Assembly (NCBI GenBank): GCA_014925825.1
Contig: JACGCK010000160.1
Location: forward strand, 39,434 to 103,433
Direction: 5' to 3'
Length of the DNA stretch: 64,000 nucleotides
Source of the DNA: Pholiota molesta
Taxonomy: Eukaryota; Basidiomycota; Agaricomycetes; Agaricales; Strophariaceae
Shown here: piece by piece, positions 11,816 to 25,302 of the stretch
Position numbering within the stretch: position 1 is the first letter of the stretch
Layout: each line of letters begins with the position of its first letter
Translations under genes and position numbers: made by a program
The notes under the pieces: model-generated
Databases searched by the model: none
What the model saw: the letters and a program-made list of their open reading frames with translations, nothing else
Told to the model about the DNA's origin: nothing

Positions 11816-14800
11816 ATCTCAACGTCCAGCCTGGCAAGATACGAATAGACATCCGGCGACATGCGATACTTCAAGATACCCGCAAACACCATCAGCGAGC
11901 GCGATTTCTTCCTGATACTCGCCAGCGTCTACAACGCATCCACATCATCAATATCCACGAATGACACAGGAAAAGAAAAAGACGCACCATTTGCTTGTTC
12001 GCATCCGCGACCATCGAGCTCTTCACGCGCTGGTGCACGCCCTGCAGCGCATCCATCGTCAGCGTGAGGTACGTCTGCAAGTTCTTCTGCAGCGCCGGAT
12101 GCAGATCCGGAACTCCTCCGCGCGGCGCGTGATCTTCGCGATGTCCCCACTCAGCGGAATGAGGTCCGTCGACTCCAAAATCTGCAGAAAAGAAGAAAAA
12201 AACGCATTCAGCCGCAAAGATAATATGGCAGATCGCAGAAGCCATACATCAAGCCCCGCCTCCGGCCGCCCAGCGTTCTTCGCCTCCATCGCCTCCCTAT
12301 CTCAAAAGCCTTACCACCGCCTCCCTCTCCCGCCCACCGCCCGATTCGCGCGCTCATAATGCCGCAAAATCTCCCCGGCCGTGCGCTCCACCGCCCTGCC
12401 TTCTCATCCGGACTCGGCTGCGCAAGCGTGTTCCCCAGCGCCTGTGCGAGACACGCGACGACGGTGGCGTAGTCCTCCGCGAGGTTGTAGAGCTTGACCG
12501 CTCCGCGATGCGGTCGTTCTCCTGCGCGTGCTGCGCGGCGCGGATGAGGATGTGCGTGTGGAAGTCCTGCGCGGTGTTGAGGTGCAGGAGGCCCGCGCCT
12601 TGCTCGATGATGCCGGGCTGTTTCAATACACAAATCACCGCTCAGCGTCAGCACCCTGATATACACACAAACAAAAAATAATACGCACGAATCGCCCACC
12701 CTCTGGCCGGATGCCACCAACCAGCTCCTCCCACGCCGGCCCGCTGTTCGCGCCGACGATGATGCGCCTTGTCAGCTCCCACGCAGTCTCGACCTGCTCC
12801 CGCCCACCCCGCCGCCCTGGTCCGCGGACAGGCACACGCAGTACACGTACTGCATCGCCTCCTTCGCGTCCATCTTGATGAACTGGCGAATGTACCGCCA
12901 GATCAGCGTGGAGAGGCTCAGCGCGGGCGGCGAGGCCGGGGAGAGGGACACTGAATGCAACAAGGTAAATAAAGGCGACGTGATAAAGAGAGAGATACGA
13001 AACGTACAAGGGTCATGTCCGATGTCTCCGCGCGCGATGGCACCCTCAGCAGCCCATGATACGCCAGCGCAATCCCCAAATGCACCGCCTCCACCTCCGT
13101 CTCCTGGTAATCCCACAGCGCCGCCACCGCCCGTTCAAACTGGCCGCACATCAGCAGCACGCCCGCGAACACGCCCCTCTCGACCCCGGCTGGCCGGGCG
13201 GGCCGTCGAAGTGGCGCTCCCCGTACCCGAGGAGCACGTCGGCGAGCGCGCGGAGGCCGCCGTCCTCGTCCTCGTCGACCATCGCGAGCTGGAACCAGAG
13301 CCAGTCCTCGGTGGTGGTGGTCACCTGCGGCACGCTGCGCCGCGCGGGCTCGAGGCGGCCCATGAGCTTGTACAGGGCGAGCTTGAAGGGGTCGGCGGTG
13401 GAGGAGTGCAGCATGTGTGCGTTGTAGACCGCTTGAAGATGGTCGCGATGTGCTTTGGGGAGTCTAGAGTGATATTAGCGTATGTAAATTAAAGAAGAGG
13501 GCGAACGGACTTTCTGTCTGGAGACTCGAGCCATGTCCTGAATTGGGTCACAAAGGAGGCTTCGCGGCTATCAATGGCTTGTTGGAACTTGGTCGCCTCC
13601 GCAATCGCTTCTGCACATGTCCAGTACGGACAAGATAGAAAAGCTTGGCCCACAGAGGTTGGCCAGCAATAGCTACACCCACCCATCAGCAACTACCCAA
13701 AGCACACCCAAAAACCACACACCTCATCCGATCCTCCCACTCCCCATTCCGATAATACCTACCAACAAAAACGCCCGCACCCGATTGCAATACTGGATCA
13801 CCCCCCAGCCGCGCCTCCATCGGCCGCGACTGCACCGTCCGCTCCAGGATATCCCAGTACTGCTCCTCCAGCGCCTCCCGCGCGCCCGCGGCGATCTGCT
13901 TGCGGAGCGCGACGGCCTCGCGCGTGTTCGGGTCGCCAGGTACACCCGCGCAACTTGCGCTCGAAGAGCGGCGCGTTGAGGATGTGCGCGCCGGCGTGCT
14001 CGACGGGCGGAGCGCCGGGGGCTCGCCGGTGATTTTCGCGAGGACGTGGAAGTTTTGCGTCATTTGGATGCCGCGCGACTGGTGTTGGGTGGTTAGTTGG
14101 ATGGGGGTGGGTGGAAGGAGGGCTTACGTCTGTGGCGAGCGCGAGAGAGGCATCGGTGAGCGCGTGGACGATGGGGTAGGATGTCCCCCGTAGACGGGCA
14201 TTGTTCATTTCGGTGATGACACGGTCGTAGGCCATCATCTTGCCTGCATTTGCAGCGTCACGGTCGGCGTAGGTGCCTAGGCAAGCTTTCAGACCAAGAA
14301 ATTCAAGAACAAGAACGAAACTCACAGTCAGGTGCTCTTGCCAAGGGTGCTTGTCCTCAAATCTGTCATGCCACGATCGGCACTGGCACCCGCCCGCCGA
14401 GCTCCTCAAAGACGCGCTTCTTCTTGGCCTCCCAGTCGCGCTGGCTACGCTCCTCGAGGACACGGTAAAACTCCTCCTGTGTCTCCTTCCGGCCCTCCTC
14501 GATCGTGGATATTAGGTTCTGTTCATGCGCGATGCGCAGGTAGCCCGCGACGTCCGTGTCTGCAGAGGCTGCAGCGGCGAAAACGTCGTCGACGTGTTCA
14601 GATGCGCGATCGAGTCGGAGAGGGCAGAGGCATCGACGTGGGCTTGGGCGAGGAGGTACTTCCTAGATAATGAAAGAGCCTGGTCAGTCACGGTGTCCTG
14701 GCAGGGCAAGAGGAGACGCACGCGCGATCCGTGTCGGTCGAGGTCCCTGGTTGGCGGGAGACAAGACGACGCGAAAGGGCCTCAATCTGATCCAAGGAGA

Positions 14801-14882
14801 GGTTGACTGATGGGAGGTCTGGCCTTGACAAGTGGGAGTTCAAGTTTTTTGACGAAGCGAGCAGCGCCGATAGGTCTGCCAT
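11816..14882 (-). CDS. NIC96: Nucleoporin NIC96/Nup93, carrying several frameshifts
   Basis: The start is ATG at 14882-14880 (MADLSALLASSKNLNSHLS) and the stop is TGA at 11818-11816 after DVEIAL. Nic96 is a linker nucleoporin of the inner ring of the nuclear pore. Recognisable blocks in order are LNTSTTFSPLQPLQ, GYLRIAHEQNLISTIEEGR, EEFYRVLEERSQRDWEAKK, REAVALRKQIAAGAREALEE, VLLMCGQFERAVAALW, EAVHLGIALAYHGLL, GIIEQGAGLLHLNTAQDFHT, VKLYNLAEDYATVVACLAQA and MDALQGVHQRVKSSMV. The blocks lie in different frames within exons. Near 14560, 13945, 13955, 13185, 12500 and 12392 the frame is restored by assuming one base lost from a GG, TT or CC run. Introns are short and otherwise normal. An essential gene should not look like this, so sequence error or a dead copy must be considered. 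Confidence 0.85.
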
Positions 14883-15556
14883 ATTGTTCGAAGTTCCGAG
14901 GGTATGGTGTATGTCAGTTCCTAAGCTACAATCTCACTGAGACTCGTGGTGAATATACGGAATGATGGCGCGTCCGAGCGAATAGACGGCGGCGCAGGAT
15001 GAGCGTTGTTGAACGTTGTTCGAGTTGCAGTGGCCTTGTATAGGCTTGTAAGGGTTGTGTGAGGTTGTGTGGTTGGCAAGAGCCACAACACCAAACAATC
15101 GATATTATTATCATTATAACCTCCACTTTCCAAGGACTTGCATGGCTGCATCAAGTCCTTTCAGCATGAATAGATCCTACGTATTTATGATTATCGGGAA
15201 TGTATCCGTTTACAGGCCCAGAGAGCGAGAGGCAGACACCTCGTCTCCAATTTTGATCACCAGTGTAGCCGCGAGTTCGCTTTATTTCTTTCTTCGTTTG
15301 ATCCTCCAGCTCCAGCACGCGTCAGTGGCAATGTTCCCAAGCCATCGCTCTCCCGATCTTCCATCATAGTCCACAACCACTCTCAGCGCTCGCTTTCATC
15401 GCAGTGAACTGACGCTGCATTAAACTTTGCAACAACAATCAGAACGCCGCTGAAGCGGCTGCCAGCGGCGCCGCATCTGTCTATGCACGTTTCATTCTCG
15501 TAAAGAATTCAAACCAAGCCAAAAACCGCTCCTTCCAGAACCTCCCATCCCCAACC
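14883..15556. promoter_or_regulatory. Shared divergent promoter region, NIC96 / ARP5
   Basis: A spacer of about 670 bp between the divergent starts of NIC96 (minus) and ARP5 (plus). No coding signal was seen. No specific motif is claimed. Confidence 0.4.
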
Positions 15557-18500
15557 ATGGATCTCGACGCCGGGCCCTCCACCCCGCTCAACATCCACAC
15601 CCTGCCGACCACCTACCTCCCCGCCTCGCCGCCCCCGCCCGAGCCCTACGCACCCCACCGCGCCGCCCACACCCCCATCGTCATCGACAACGGCGCCACG
15701 ACCCTGCGCTGGGGCTTCGGCACATCCAGCAACCCCGCGGGCACGGGGCCCAACGCCGTCGCCAAGTACAAGGAGCGCCGCACGAACAAGCCCTGCTGCT
15801 CTTCGGCGAGGCGATCGATGCGGAGAGCGGCGCGCGCGGCCAGACGCGCACGCCGTGGGAGGGCGACGTGCTGTGAACTTGATGCGCTGGTGAGTGGGCT
15901 GCGGCGAGTTACTTGTGTGGAGGCTGGCACGTCTTGCGAGGTGTAGGAGAATGCACTGGACTACGCCTTCATCAACCTCGGGATCGACACCCCCACCGTG
16001 GACCACCCGGTGCTCATGACGGAACGTCTCTGCAGCCCCCTGCATTCGCGAGCTCGTGAGCACTCCACCACCCTCATCATCTCAGACGAACTAACGGAAC
16101 TATGCACCCAGTGACCTCCGAACTCATGTTCGAGCTCTACTCCGTGCCCTCCTGACCTACTGCATCGACGGCATCATGTCCTTCTACCAGAACAACCCCC
16201 CGCCGCCCGCGCAGCCCTTCGCCGCCAACGGGCTCGTCGTCTCCTTCAACACCGCCTCCACCTCCGTCATCCCGATCCTCCGCGGCAAGGGCATCTGAGT
16301 TTGGCAAAACGGTGCGTCCAATCCCAGCCGGTGGTGTGCATGCGCTGACGGGCGGGCGTGGCAGGATCCCGTGGGGCGCGGCGCAGTCCTCGGAGTACCT
16401 CCTCAAGCTCATCCAGCTCAAGTACCCCACCTTCCCCACGCGCGTGACGAACGTCCAAACCAATGTACGCCTATTCGCTACCTTGCTCAAATAGCTAACT
16501 CTCATCCGCACTCAGTGGATGCTCCACAACTTCTGCGAAGTCGCCACGGACTTCAACGCGCTCCTCCGCACGCTGCAGGACCCGCTCAAGCTGCGCGCAT
16601 CCGAGGTCGTCGTCCAATTCCCCTTCGCCCTCCCCGTCGCCGAAGAGAAGACGGAGGAGGAGCTCGCGAAGATCGCCGAGAAGCGCCGGGAGCAGGGCCG
16701 GAAGCTGCAGGAGCTCGCCGCGAAGACGCGCGTGGAAAAGGTCTGTGCTTGGTTGGGCTTTGGTTTTCGAGAATGCTGATGGCTGTTGTCTTTAGCTGCT
16801 GCAGAAGGAGAGCGATCTGCAGTATCTCACTGCGCTGAAAGAGAGCAAGGCGACGGAGAGCAAACGCGAATGGATGGTCCGTCGTCTCCACATGTAATTA
16901 CCGCATGAAACCTGATCCCGTTGCAGAGCAAACTCCAAGCAGAGGGCCTCGACAACGAGGCATGCTCGACGAGACAATCAAAAAGCTCGAAAGCGACCTC
17001 AAGAAAGCGCGCAAGAAAGAGGCAGGCGAGACCGACGAAATCACCGTACGTCCCCACCCCTCCCACCCTCCCCCACTCACGCTCTCCCAGCAGGAGGAGC
17101 CCTCCTTCCCCCTTGTCGATGTCCCGATGCAGATGTACGTGCGCCGTCCCGACTACTCCGAACCGCCACTCACAGACACCCCATAGCTCGACGAGGACCA
17201 ATCAAGGAGAAGAAGAAGCAGCGGCTGATGAAGGCCGGCTTCGATGCGCGCGTGCGCGCCCGCCGGGAGAAGGAGCGCGAGCGCGAGGAGCGGGAGACGC
17301 AGGAGCGCCGCGAGGAGGCGGAGCGCGACGAAGATCTCGGCGGCTGGGCGCGCAAGCTGCGCCAGGAACAGGAGGTGCGTGGGGCTTGTGTCGATCCTGC
17401 GCAGTGTATTGACGCGATGCTCGTGTGGCAGGCGCTGATGGCGAAGATCAAGGACCGCGCGCGCAGGAAGGCCGCGCTGACGGACCGGAAGAGCGCTGCG
17501 GCGCAGGCGAGGATGAAGAACATTGCGTCGCTCGCGGCGGACGACCGGGTGCCAAGGCGAAAAAGCGGAAAGGGGGCGGAGGTGGCTTGCTTGCATTCTT
17601 CTTTCATTTATATCTATCTGTTATTTTTCTTTGGTACAGAGGATATGTTCGGCGCAGATGACGAAGACTGGGCTATCTACCGCAAAATCGTGGCACCTCC
17701 TTCCTTTTACACCCTCTTTCAGTCGCTGATGATGTATCCGTTACTTTGCTCACCAGAACACGCAGCGCCTCCTCCGACGAAGAGGAGGACCTCGCACAGC
17801 TGCAGACGATCGAGCAGAAACTACTCACGCACGACCCGACTTCACCCCGAAGCACACGCACGCGGCGATCACGACACAGCGCTCCGCGCTCATGTCCGCG
17901 TTCCGGCCCGTCTACCAAGAAGGCGACATCGAGGGTAAGCCCGCTTCCTCTCCACCGCGACGCCCGCTGACGCCATCGCCGCCCCCCACCCCAGGCAACA
18001 CGCGCATCCACCTCAACACGGAGCGCTACCGCGTCTGCGAGGCGTATTTCTCGCCGGCATGGCGGGCGTCGACTCCGCCGGCTCGGCGAGGTCATCCAGA
18101 ACCTCCTCCCGTCCTTCGTGCCCTCGCGCGCGCGCGGCGCGTCCTCGACTACCCCGAGGACCGCACCGCGCTCATCCAGGTGCGTCTCACTCCCACGCGT
18201 CTCGCAATTCACCCTGACCTCACACTCCGCAGAACGTCTTCCTCACCGGCGCGCCCTCCGTGCTCCCCGGCCTCGAGCAGCGCCTGCGCGCGGTGCTGCA
18301 GTCGCTGCTCCCGCCCGGCGCGCCGCTCACGATCACGCGCGCGGCGGACCCCGCGCTCGACGCGTGGCGCGGGATGGCCGCGTTCAGCCGCTCGGACGCG
18401 TTCCGGCGGGGCGGCGTCGGCGTGAGCAGGGCGGAGTACGAGGAGCACGGCGGGGAGCGGATAAAGAGGTGGTGGGGCGGGAATTGGAACGCGGCGTTTG

Positions 18501-18631
18501 GGGCGGCGGAGGAGGAGGAGGAGGGGATGCATGTGGATGCACTATTGGTTAGCTTGCGTTGTTATTTTTTTTTCAGAAATTCCAAAGGGCGGTGGGGTTT
18601 GCTTGTTTTGAAACTCTATCTTTACTTGTAA
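15557..18631 (+). CDS. ARP5: Actin-related protein 5 (INO80 complex), carrying many frameshifts
   Basis: Starts at ATG 15557 (MDLDAGPSTPLNIHTLPTTY). Actin-fold blocks typical of Arp5 follow: PIVIDNGATTLRWGFGTS, ENALDYAFINLGIDTPTVDH, VLMTERLCSPLHSR, LMFELYSVPS, IPWGAAQSSEYLLKLIQLKY, a long charged insert (KESDLQYLTALKESKATESK, KEREREERETQERREEAERD) that is characteristic of Arp5, HLNTERYRVCEAYFSPA, NVFLTGAPSVLPGLEQRL and EHGGERIKRWWGGNWNAAF. Arp5 with Ies6 forms a module of the INO80 nucleosome remodeller. Frame breaks, each equal to one missing base in a short run, lie near 15791, 15873, 15880, 16150, 16295, 16962, 17124, 17200, 17551, 17840, 18060 and 18081. The stop at about 18631 is provisional, because the last exon past WNAAF is not conserved. 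Confidence 0.85.
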
Positions 18632-19112
18632 GGTTTGGCGTTTGACGTGTACACCATACAGTGCCTATCCTGTTTGTAACCTGATTTTGATCTCGACCCA
18701 GATGTATTACAATCTCTGAGGGTGCAGCCTAACAGGAAAGAATCGACTGAACAAATATGGCATGAAAAACGGACACAGATTGGGAGATGAATCCAGGTAT
18801 CACAACATACAAGAACACGGGAGACAAACGGGGAATGATGCTTCATTGTACACAGGACGAGCTCAGACGAGTAAGGAGGGCGCACGCGCAAGGTGGGGTG
18901 TGGTAATGGCAACTTGTACGGGTAAAGAGGAGGTGGGTAAGTACCGTGGCCGTTGCTGCATGCGTCAGTTTCGCCGATAGATGGTAATAACATGCACCGG
19001 GGGTACATACACAGTAGTAGTAGCAGTAGTAATAACGACAAGAAAGGTTCCGAAATGAGGGAGAGAGGACAGCAGCTATCGACGCCGCCATGTGATATGT
19101 GGGCGAAGACAC
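18632..19112. other. Convergent 3' flanks of ARP5 and SEC4
   Basis: Untranslated spacer between convergent genes. It contains a short AGTAGT-type simple repeat near 19015-19030. No gene was seen. Confidence 0.4.
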
Positions 19113-20211
<1,099 letters not shown>

Positions 20212-20774
20212 GGCGGGGACAGCGAGTGGATATGGTGGAGGTGGTATCTAGGGGCACCGCGGTTGGAGAGAGGAGAGTTGGAGTCGGCCGTCCTTTTGAC
20301 CGCCGCTTACTGTCCCAGGGCACGTGGCGGTGCCATTAGTTGGTCCCTGAACTCAGAACTACGCAAATCTATTCCGCGGGTCTCAGCTTCATATTTTGCT
20401 GCGGCTCTCTTATTTCAGGGAAAGCTTGATTGTGATCATCGTTCTCGAACGCTGCTGCGAACCAGAATACTTGTGCTTTCCAAATATCACACCCCAACGT
20501 CACGCAACTATCATGATCCATGTGCATGTCATTGGAAATCACTCATGCAACTGCGCGTCTGCGACCAACAAATACAGCTGACAGGCACCAATGTATCCAA
20601 CCAGACCCATCCTGGCTTGTTTTGTATTTGCTACGGACTGACTTATCGCCGTAGATGTGTCGAGGTCGAGCCGGTCGAGGCGCTCAGAAACATGACACCA
20701 ACAAATTGCATCATGATCATATCTGCTCCGAGTCTCCATCAAAATTGGCATCATCACTTTACCAAAGCGCCCAA
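20212..20774. other. SEC4 promoter / MSH4 3' flank
   Basis: Spacer between two minus-strand genes. No other gene was recognised. Confidence 0.4.
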
Positions 20775-23700
20775 CTAGCCGCGCATAAACGCCTTGGCGA
20801 TATCCGCCTGGAACGTCCAACATACGCCAGAAATCCCGATCCGGCAGAGCAGAATGTTCGTACGCCTGTACAAGCTGCGTTCGAAGCTAACAAGCGTAAA
20901 AGGTATTAAAAAATTCACAGAAAAATCGAGGGGAAAAAATGATCAATAGTTACCCTCAGCAAAGCCTTTCTCTTGACCGCTGTTTTCGCACTTTCGCTGG
21001 ACTCTTCGTGTCGTGTCTGCAACACTTGAAGTTTCTCTGCCACCCTTCTCCCTTCTACTAGGACGTCTGAGGAAGGTCAGCGAGTCGTGCAAGTTCTATC
21101 CCTATAGGATGATTATTAGCATATGTAAACTGAATCAAACAACCAGTGGGCCAGAACTACACACCATAATGGCTGAAATCTTCGGAAGCGCCATCGAGAT
21201 CTTGTATTGGAAAGTCATCCCGAAGTTTACCGCAGATGCGCGACTGCGCTGTAGTCCAAAGAGAATTTAGGGTACAGTACATCAACCGAAGAGACTTCAT
21301 CGAGACCTGTACGACAAGTGCAAACTTTCAAGCAATCACAGTCTCGAAATCAGCATTCCAACCCGGATCTAGGTCCAAATACACATACTTTATAACCGTA
21401 GGTTGTCGCGACAGTGTCTTGGTGAGCTCGCTGAAATGTCTGCGTGGAGAAACAACGTCAGGTATACTTTCCGATCGCAGATAATGTGCAATCTCACGTT
21501 GCGAAAAATACAAAGGGCTGATAATATCAAGCGCGTCAATTGGATAGGCGAGAGGATTGCCTCTTCCTCACCTTGAGAGCAATCAATCCTTCCGCGATAG
21601 CATGCGAAATGCCCACACCCTCCCTTGGGGAGGTTCCGCGACCGAGCTCATCCACCAAGACCAGTGATCTCTGCGTGGCAAGTCCTGAACATGGATAAAT
21701 TTATTATGCATATCAGAAAATTTCACAAATGGGAGTCTGGTCAACCCACCCAGAATCATGGCAGAGGACGCCATCTCGCTTGCAAATGTGCTGAGGCTCT
21801 TTTCCATATCGTCATCATTCGATAGCCTTGTCAACAACGCGTCGTGAATCCTGAATGAAGAAATGAATTATGAAAGGCAGATTTCCATGATCGAGGATCG
21901 AGGAAGTCGGACCTGAAGCTGGCGTATTCAGCAGGGACAAAACACCCGCACATAGCCATCAATGTGAGCAACCCAACTTGTCGAAGGTAAGTGCTCTTTC
22001 CTGTCATTTCCATGTCTATCAGTCTATCATGCCATGCTAACAAAGCACCCACCAGACATACTGGAAGTGCGGATGAGTATCCTGACATTTTTACAAGACA
22101 AAGCGCTTACTTGGGGCCTTGAATCAACTGGAATGAAGAAGAGTCATCGCAATACACGTCGTTTGGCACAAGCGTTGCTACTGATTGCAAGGTCTCTAGA
22201 ATAGGATGTCTCCCAGCTTTTATAGCCAACGTTCCAGTAAACTCCGGGCGAACTCAAAAAGAGTTTAAGTGAAGGGGGTTTCAATTTTCCCAAACACACA
22301 TACCGTAGTTGCGCACTGGATTAAGTCAACGTTATAAAGGAAAGAAATGGATTGGCGAAGGGCTCAGGCTTACTGATAGATGCATGGGCAAATGACCAGA
22401 GCATATCGACGAGCGCAACCTATTGATTGATATGATCTGTAAGGTGATATTGGGAGGCGTCCTCCAAAGTCAAGAAAACATACAGCCTCTGATGCTTTGT
22501 ACAACGCTCCTACGTCTCCGACGATTTGCGCTATGAGATCTTGCACAATTCTGGATGGACTGTCAGTGGCTTCCAAACGAGTCTAAGAATACGCATTTAG
22601 TACTTATCGCTCAATATCAAGGTTTCGTCTAGGGCGTCCTTCATTCTCGAATTCATTTTCTTCTGTACGTCATTGATGGCAGTGAGCCATGATTGAAAGA
22701 ACGGAAACTTGTAACCGTACCAATTCCATACTGGAAAACACCCATCTCCCTTTTTTCATTGTCACATTCACAAAACCCTTCGGCAGTTCTCCTTCCAAAG
22801 CTGATTTTGGGAGGGCAAAAACAAATCCTGTTTCTTGATAAACGAGCGTTAAAGGCAGCCCATGCTCTTCGGACAAGGTTCGATTGAGCTGATAGATATC
22901 GCCGACATTTTCCTTGTAAGTTTCTCGAGCGACGTCGAGCAATCGGTTACAGTTTGCCCTGACTGCATATACACGCGCGTTGACAGCACCCAGTCCACCC
23001 TTTGATACCTATTAACCAGCCATAGCATTTACGAACAAGGGTACATACACACCTTGGACGGTGCACTGTCTTCATTCAGATGTTCTGAAACTAATTTCTC
23101 AATTTTGTCAATCCTCTCATCAGAATCATCTATGAAAATATCGTTATCTCGGTTTTTGCGAATTCGTAGAGTATTTTACCTCACAGACGATTCTGAGTAA
23201 CTGAGATTGACATCCTTTCAGAGCTTGACGGAGCAGGGGAAGATTCTTGACGACGTTGCGCAAGTTGAGAACTTGTAAAATCCGATAGGAAGCCGGCTTT
23301 GAGCTAGCTGTCACTCGGGCTTCAGAGGAGCATAGCTGTACAATATGGTAAGTAAACCTTCCATTCATTGTAGAGATAGCAAGTACCGCGGCAATTAATT
23401 TGTCAAAATCCATTTTGTTCAATGTTTTCAAAGCATCCCTAACGTATGTAAACCGATCTTCTGCATTGATAAGTTCTATAAATGAAGCCTAGGTGAAAAA
23501 TACCCCAACAAGAAAAATAGGCGACGGGCCTTCGACCACGTCAAGTCTTGCATCTATGGAACTTTGAACTGCACTATCATGAGATAATTGAAATCACCAT
23601 AGATAACCCATAACATACCTGTGATGGGTGATAATATGTTGACTCGTAGCAATCTCGATGCCATCGGTGTGTATGTATAGTTGAGAATGCTGACACGAAG

Positions 23701-24634
23701 TAACTGAGTCGTGAATGATTGTCCTTGTTGACGAAGTTAAGTCACTCACCCAAAAAGCGAATGAGAAGACTTTTTGGAGGTCATATTGCCAACGAGCTCA
23801 AGGTTGCGAGCTGAATCAGGATCTATCATCATGGTCCCTTCGACAGGAACATATCGTATTCTTAAGGATCCAGCTGCGAAACGAGTGTTCATTCGGCTCT
23901 CTGCATACTTGAACAATGCACATGCCGAAGAAAGAGCATAGTACCTATAAAAGTAAGGCCGCATCTTGCGATGTCGGAGCAACCAATTCTTACTTGTTTG
24001 AAACTGCAAGCACGGTACCTGCTCGTTCATCATCTTCGACGCAAAGTTGTAGAACAAACTCAAGGCCTAAACGAAGTTTACTTGTCACAAATGCTCATGG
24101 ATAAGGGCGACTGACCTCCAGAATCGTTCCAATATCGACGACCAACTGGTTCTATTTGTACGCCAGGAAACTCTTCGCGTATGTACTCAACCAGGAGGGA
24201 AGTCGACGCTGCCCGTTTGCCAGAAGGCGCCAATGCGGCATCGGTGGCGGAGAGGAAGGTATCTGGGATGAGCACAAGACACGGACGATGAAGGTGCATT
24301 TGATGCAGGGTTTTCACGTAGGTCTGGCAATCCGCAACCTAGTGCCACATGTCGCGTAAAAACACGCATATATCGACGCGTTTTACTGAGAAATCACCTG
24401 AACCAACATCACCTTGCCAGTGTCTTTGTCGAGGGCTGCGATTCCGACTTCTCGCGATATGCCTCTCCCTTCGAGAACAGCTACAACATATGATGCTTCA
24501 TAGCGAACCGAGCCTGCTGTCTGAGGACGCGCTGTTGTTGGTCGAGATTGACCAGTCCATGGCCGACTTGGATCACCTGCTGAAAATGAGCGCGATTGAC
24601 CGGTCCACGGTCGCGTTGTCGGCCTGGAAGACAT
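20775..24634 (-). CDS. MSH4: MutS homologue MSH4 (meiotic recombination)
   Basis: The start is ATG at 24634-24632 ([20 protein letters not shown]) and the stop is TAG at 20777-20775 after AKAFMRG. Key blocks are [102 protein letters not shown], the P-loop region [29 protein letters not shown], Walker [21 protein letters not shown] and HFSELTKTL. Msh4 pairs with Msh5 (MutS-gamma) to stabilise crossover intermediates in meiosis. Like the family, it lacks the mismatch-recognition N-terminal domain. About ten or more introns are present. Near 20810 and 20830 the last exon needs one extra T in each of two T runs to join HSALPD... to [12 protein letters not shown], so the 3' end is shifted as written. 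N-terminal repeats of RPWTGQSR are unusual and probably disordered. Confidence 0.92.
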
Positions 24635-24814
24635 TGTGATACGATAGAGGCGTTTCAGATGAAATTCAAGGTGTCAGATATTTTGGCTGAATGCGTTTAA
24701 CGATAGCTTGAGTCCTATAGCTACGTATAGGGAAGGAACAAATTAAAAGTTTACTAGTCTGACATCCAAATTCAGGAGGCGCTCATCTGAGTTATAATGA
24801 ACCAGCATCGCCTC

Positions 24815-25302
24815 GCAGCCGCGCTCTCGTGTCCAAGGCATGAGCTGGGCTTAGAGCTCCTCTATCAAGCGGACACTTGTGCGCTGCGTTCTTTCCATAC
24901 GCTTTTTGCTTTTCGCTCACTGTTGTTGATACTTTACAGATGCTGACAATCTTCCATACTAGATTTCTGACCCCATCGTTGGAGCTGAAGAGGGTCTCCT
25001 GATGATGCCTACGACTGCAACGACTTCAATTTCTTCACTGCACCTAGATTCGGTTCTTCGATGGCTTATTTCGAACATAAACTATACGAGGAAGGACAAC
25101 CATCCTACCTCATAGTTGCTCTTCATGCACGCGTCATCGTCTGGACGGTTCCCAGCTTTTGAAGAGGTACGTTCGCCGTGACTGTTGAATGATATGTATC
25201 ATTTTTAATATTTTTCTCAGTTTGTGGAGTATTTCTCAAAGAAGCCTGATGTGTGGGTCGCTACGCGTGAGCAGATTGCGAGGCATTGGAAGGGGAAGCA
25301 TC
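24815..25302 (+). pseudogene. Relic 1 of a PuuE-type polysaccharide deacetylase
   Basis: A partial copy of the middle and C-terminal part of the deacetylase at 33156-34417. Broken pieces match HELGLELLYQADTC, the DADDLPYWIPDP region (here with a stop), YDCNDFNFF, FGSSMAYFEH, and FVEYFSKKPDVWVATREQIARHW (here split into shorter identical parts). Stops and frameshifts interrupt it and the N-terminal half is missing. It breaks off after GCATTGGAAGG at about 25297, where NIC96-derived sequence begins. It is closer to relic 2 (29285-29800) than to the intact gene. Confidence 0.7.

Larger units (their letters stand above)
8871..12075. repeat. Inverted segmental duplication, arm 1 (NIC96 3' end + gene A)
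   Basis: This arm, read on the minus strand, corresponds to 25303-28776 read on the plus strand. In both, the NIC96 C-terminal coding region is followed by a paralogous membrane-protein gene. Protein-level similarity is clear in the tail (AYREEYPAIAEEINAPRD in both). Nucleotide similarity is obvious in the NIC96 part. The spacer between the two parts differs in length (about 650 bp here, about 820 bp in arm 2). Confidence 0.75.

Noticed and set aside
12875..13492. 205-codon plus-strand frame
   Set aside because: Antisense to NIC96, whose conserved blocks read on the minus strand.
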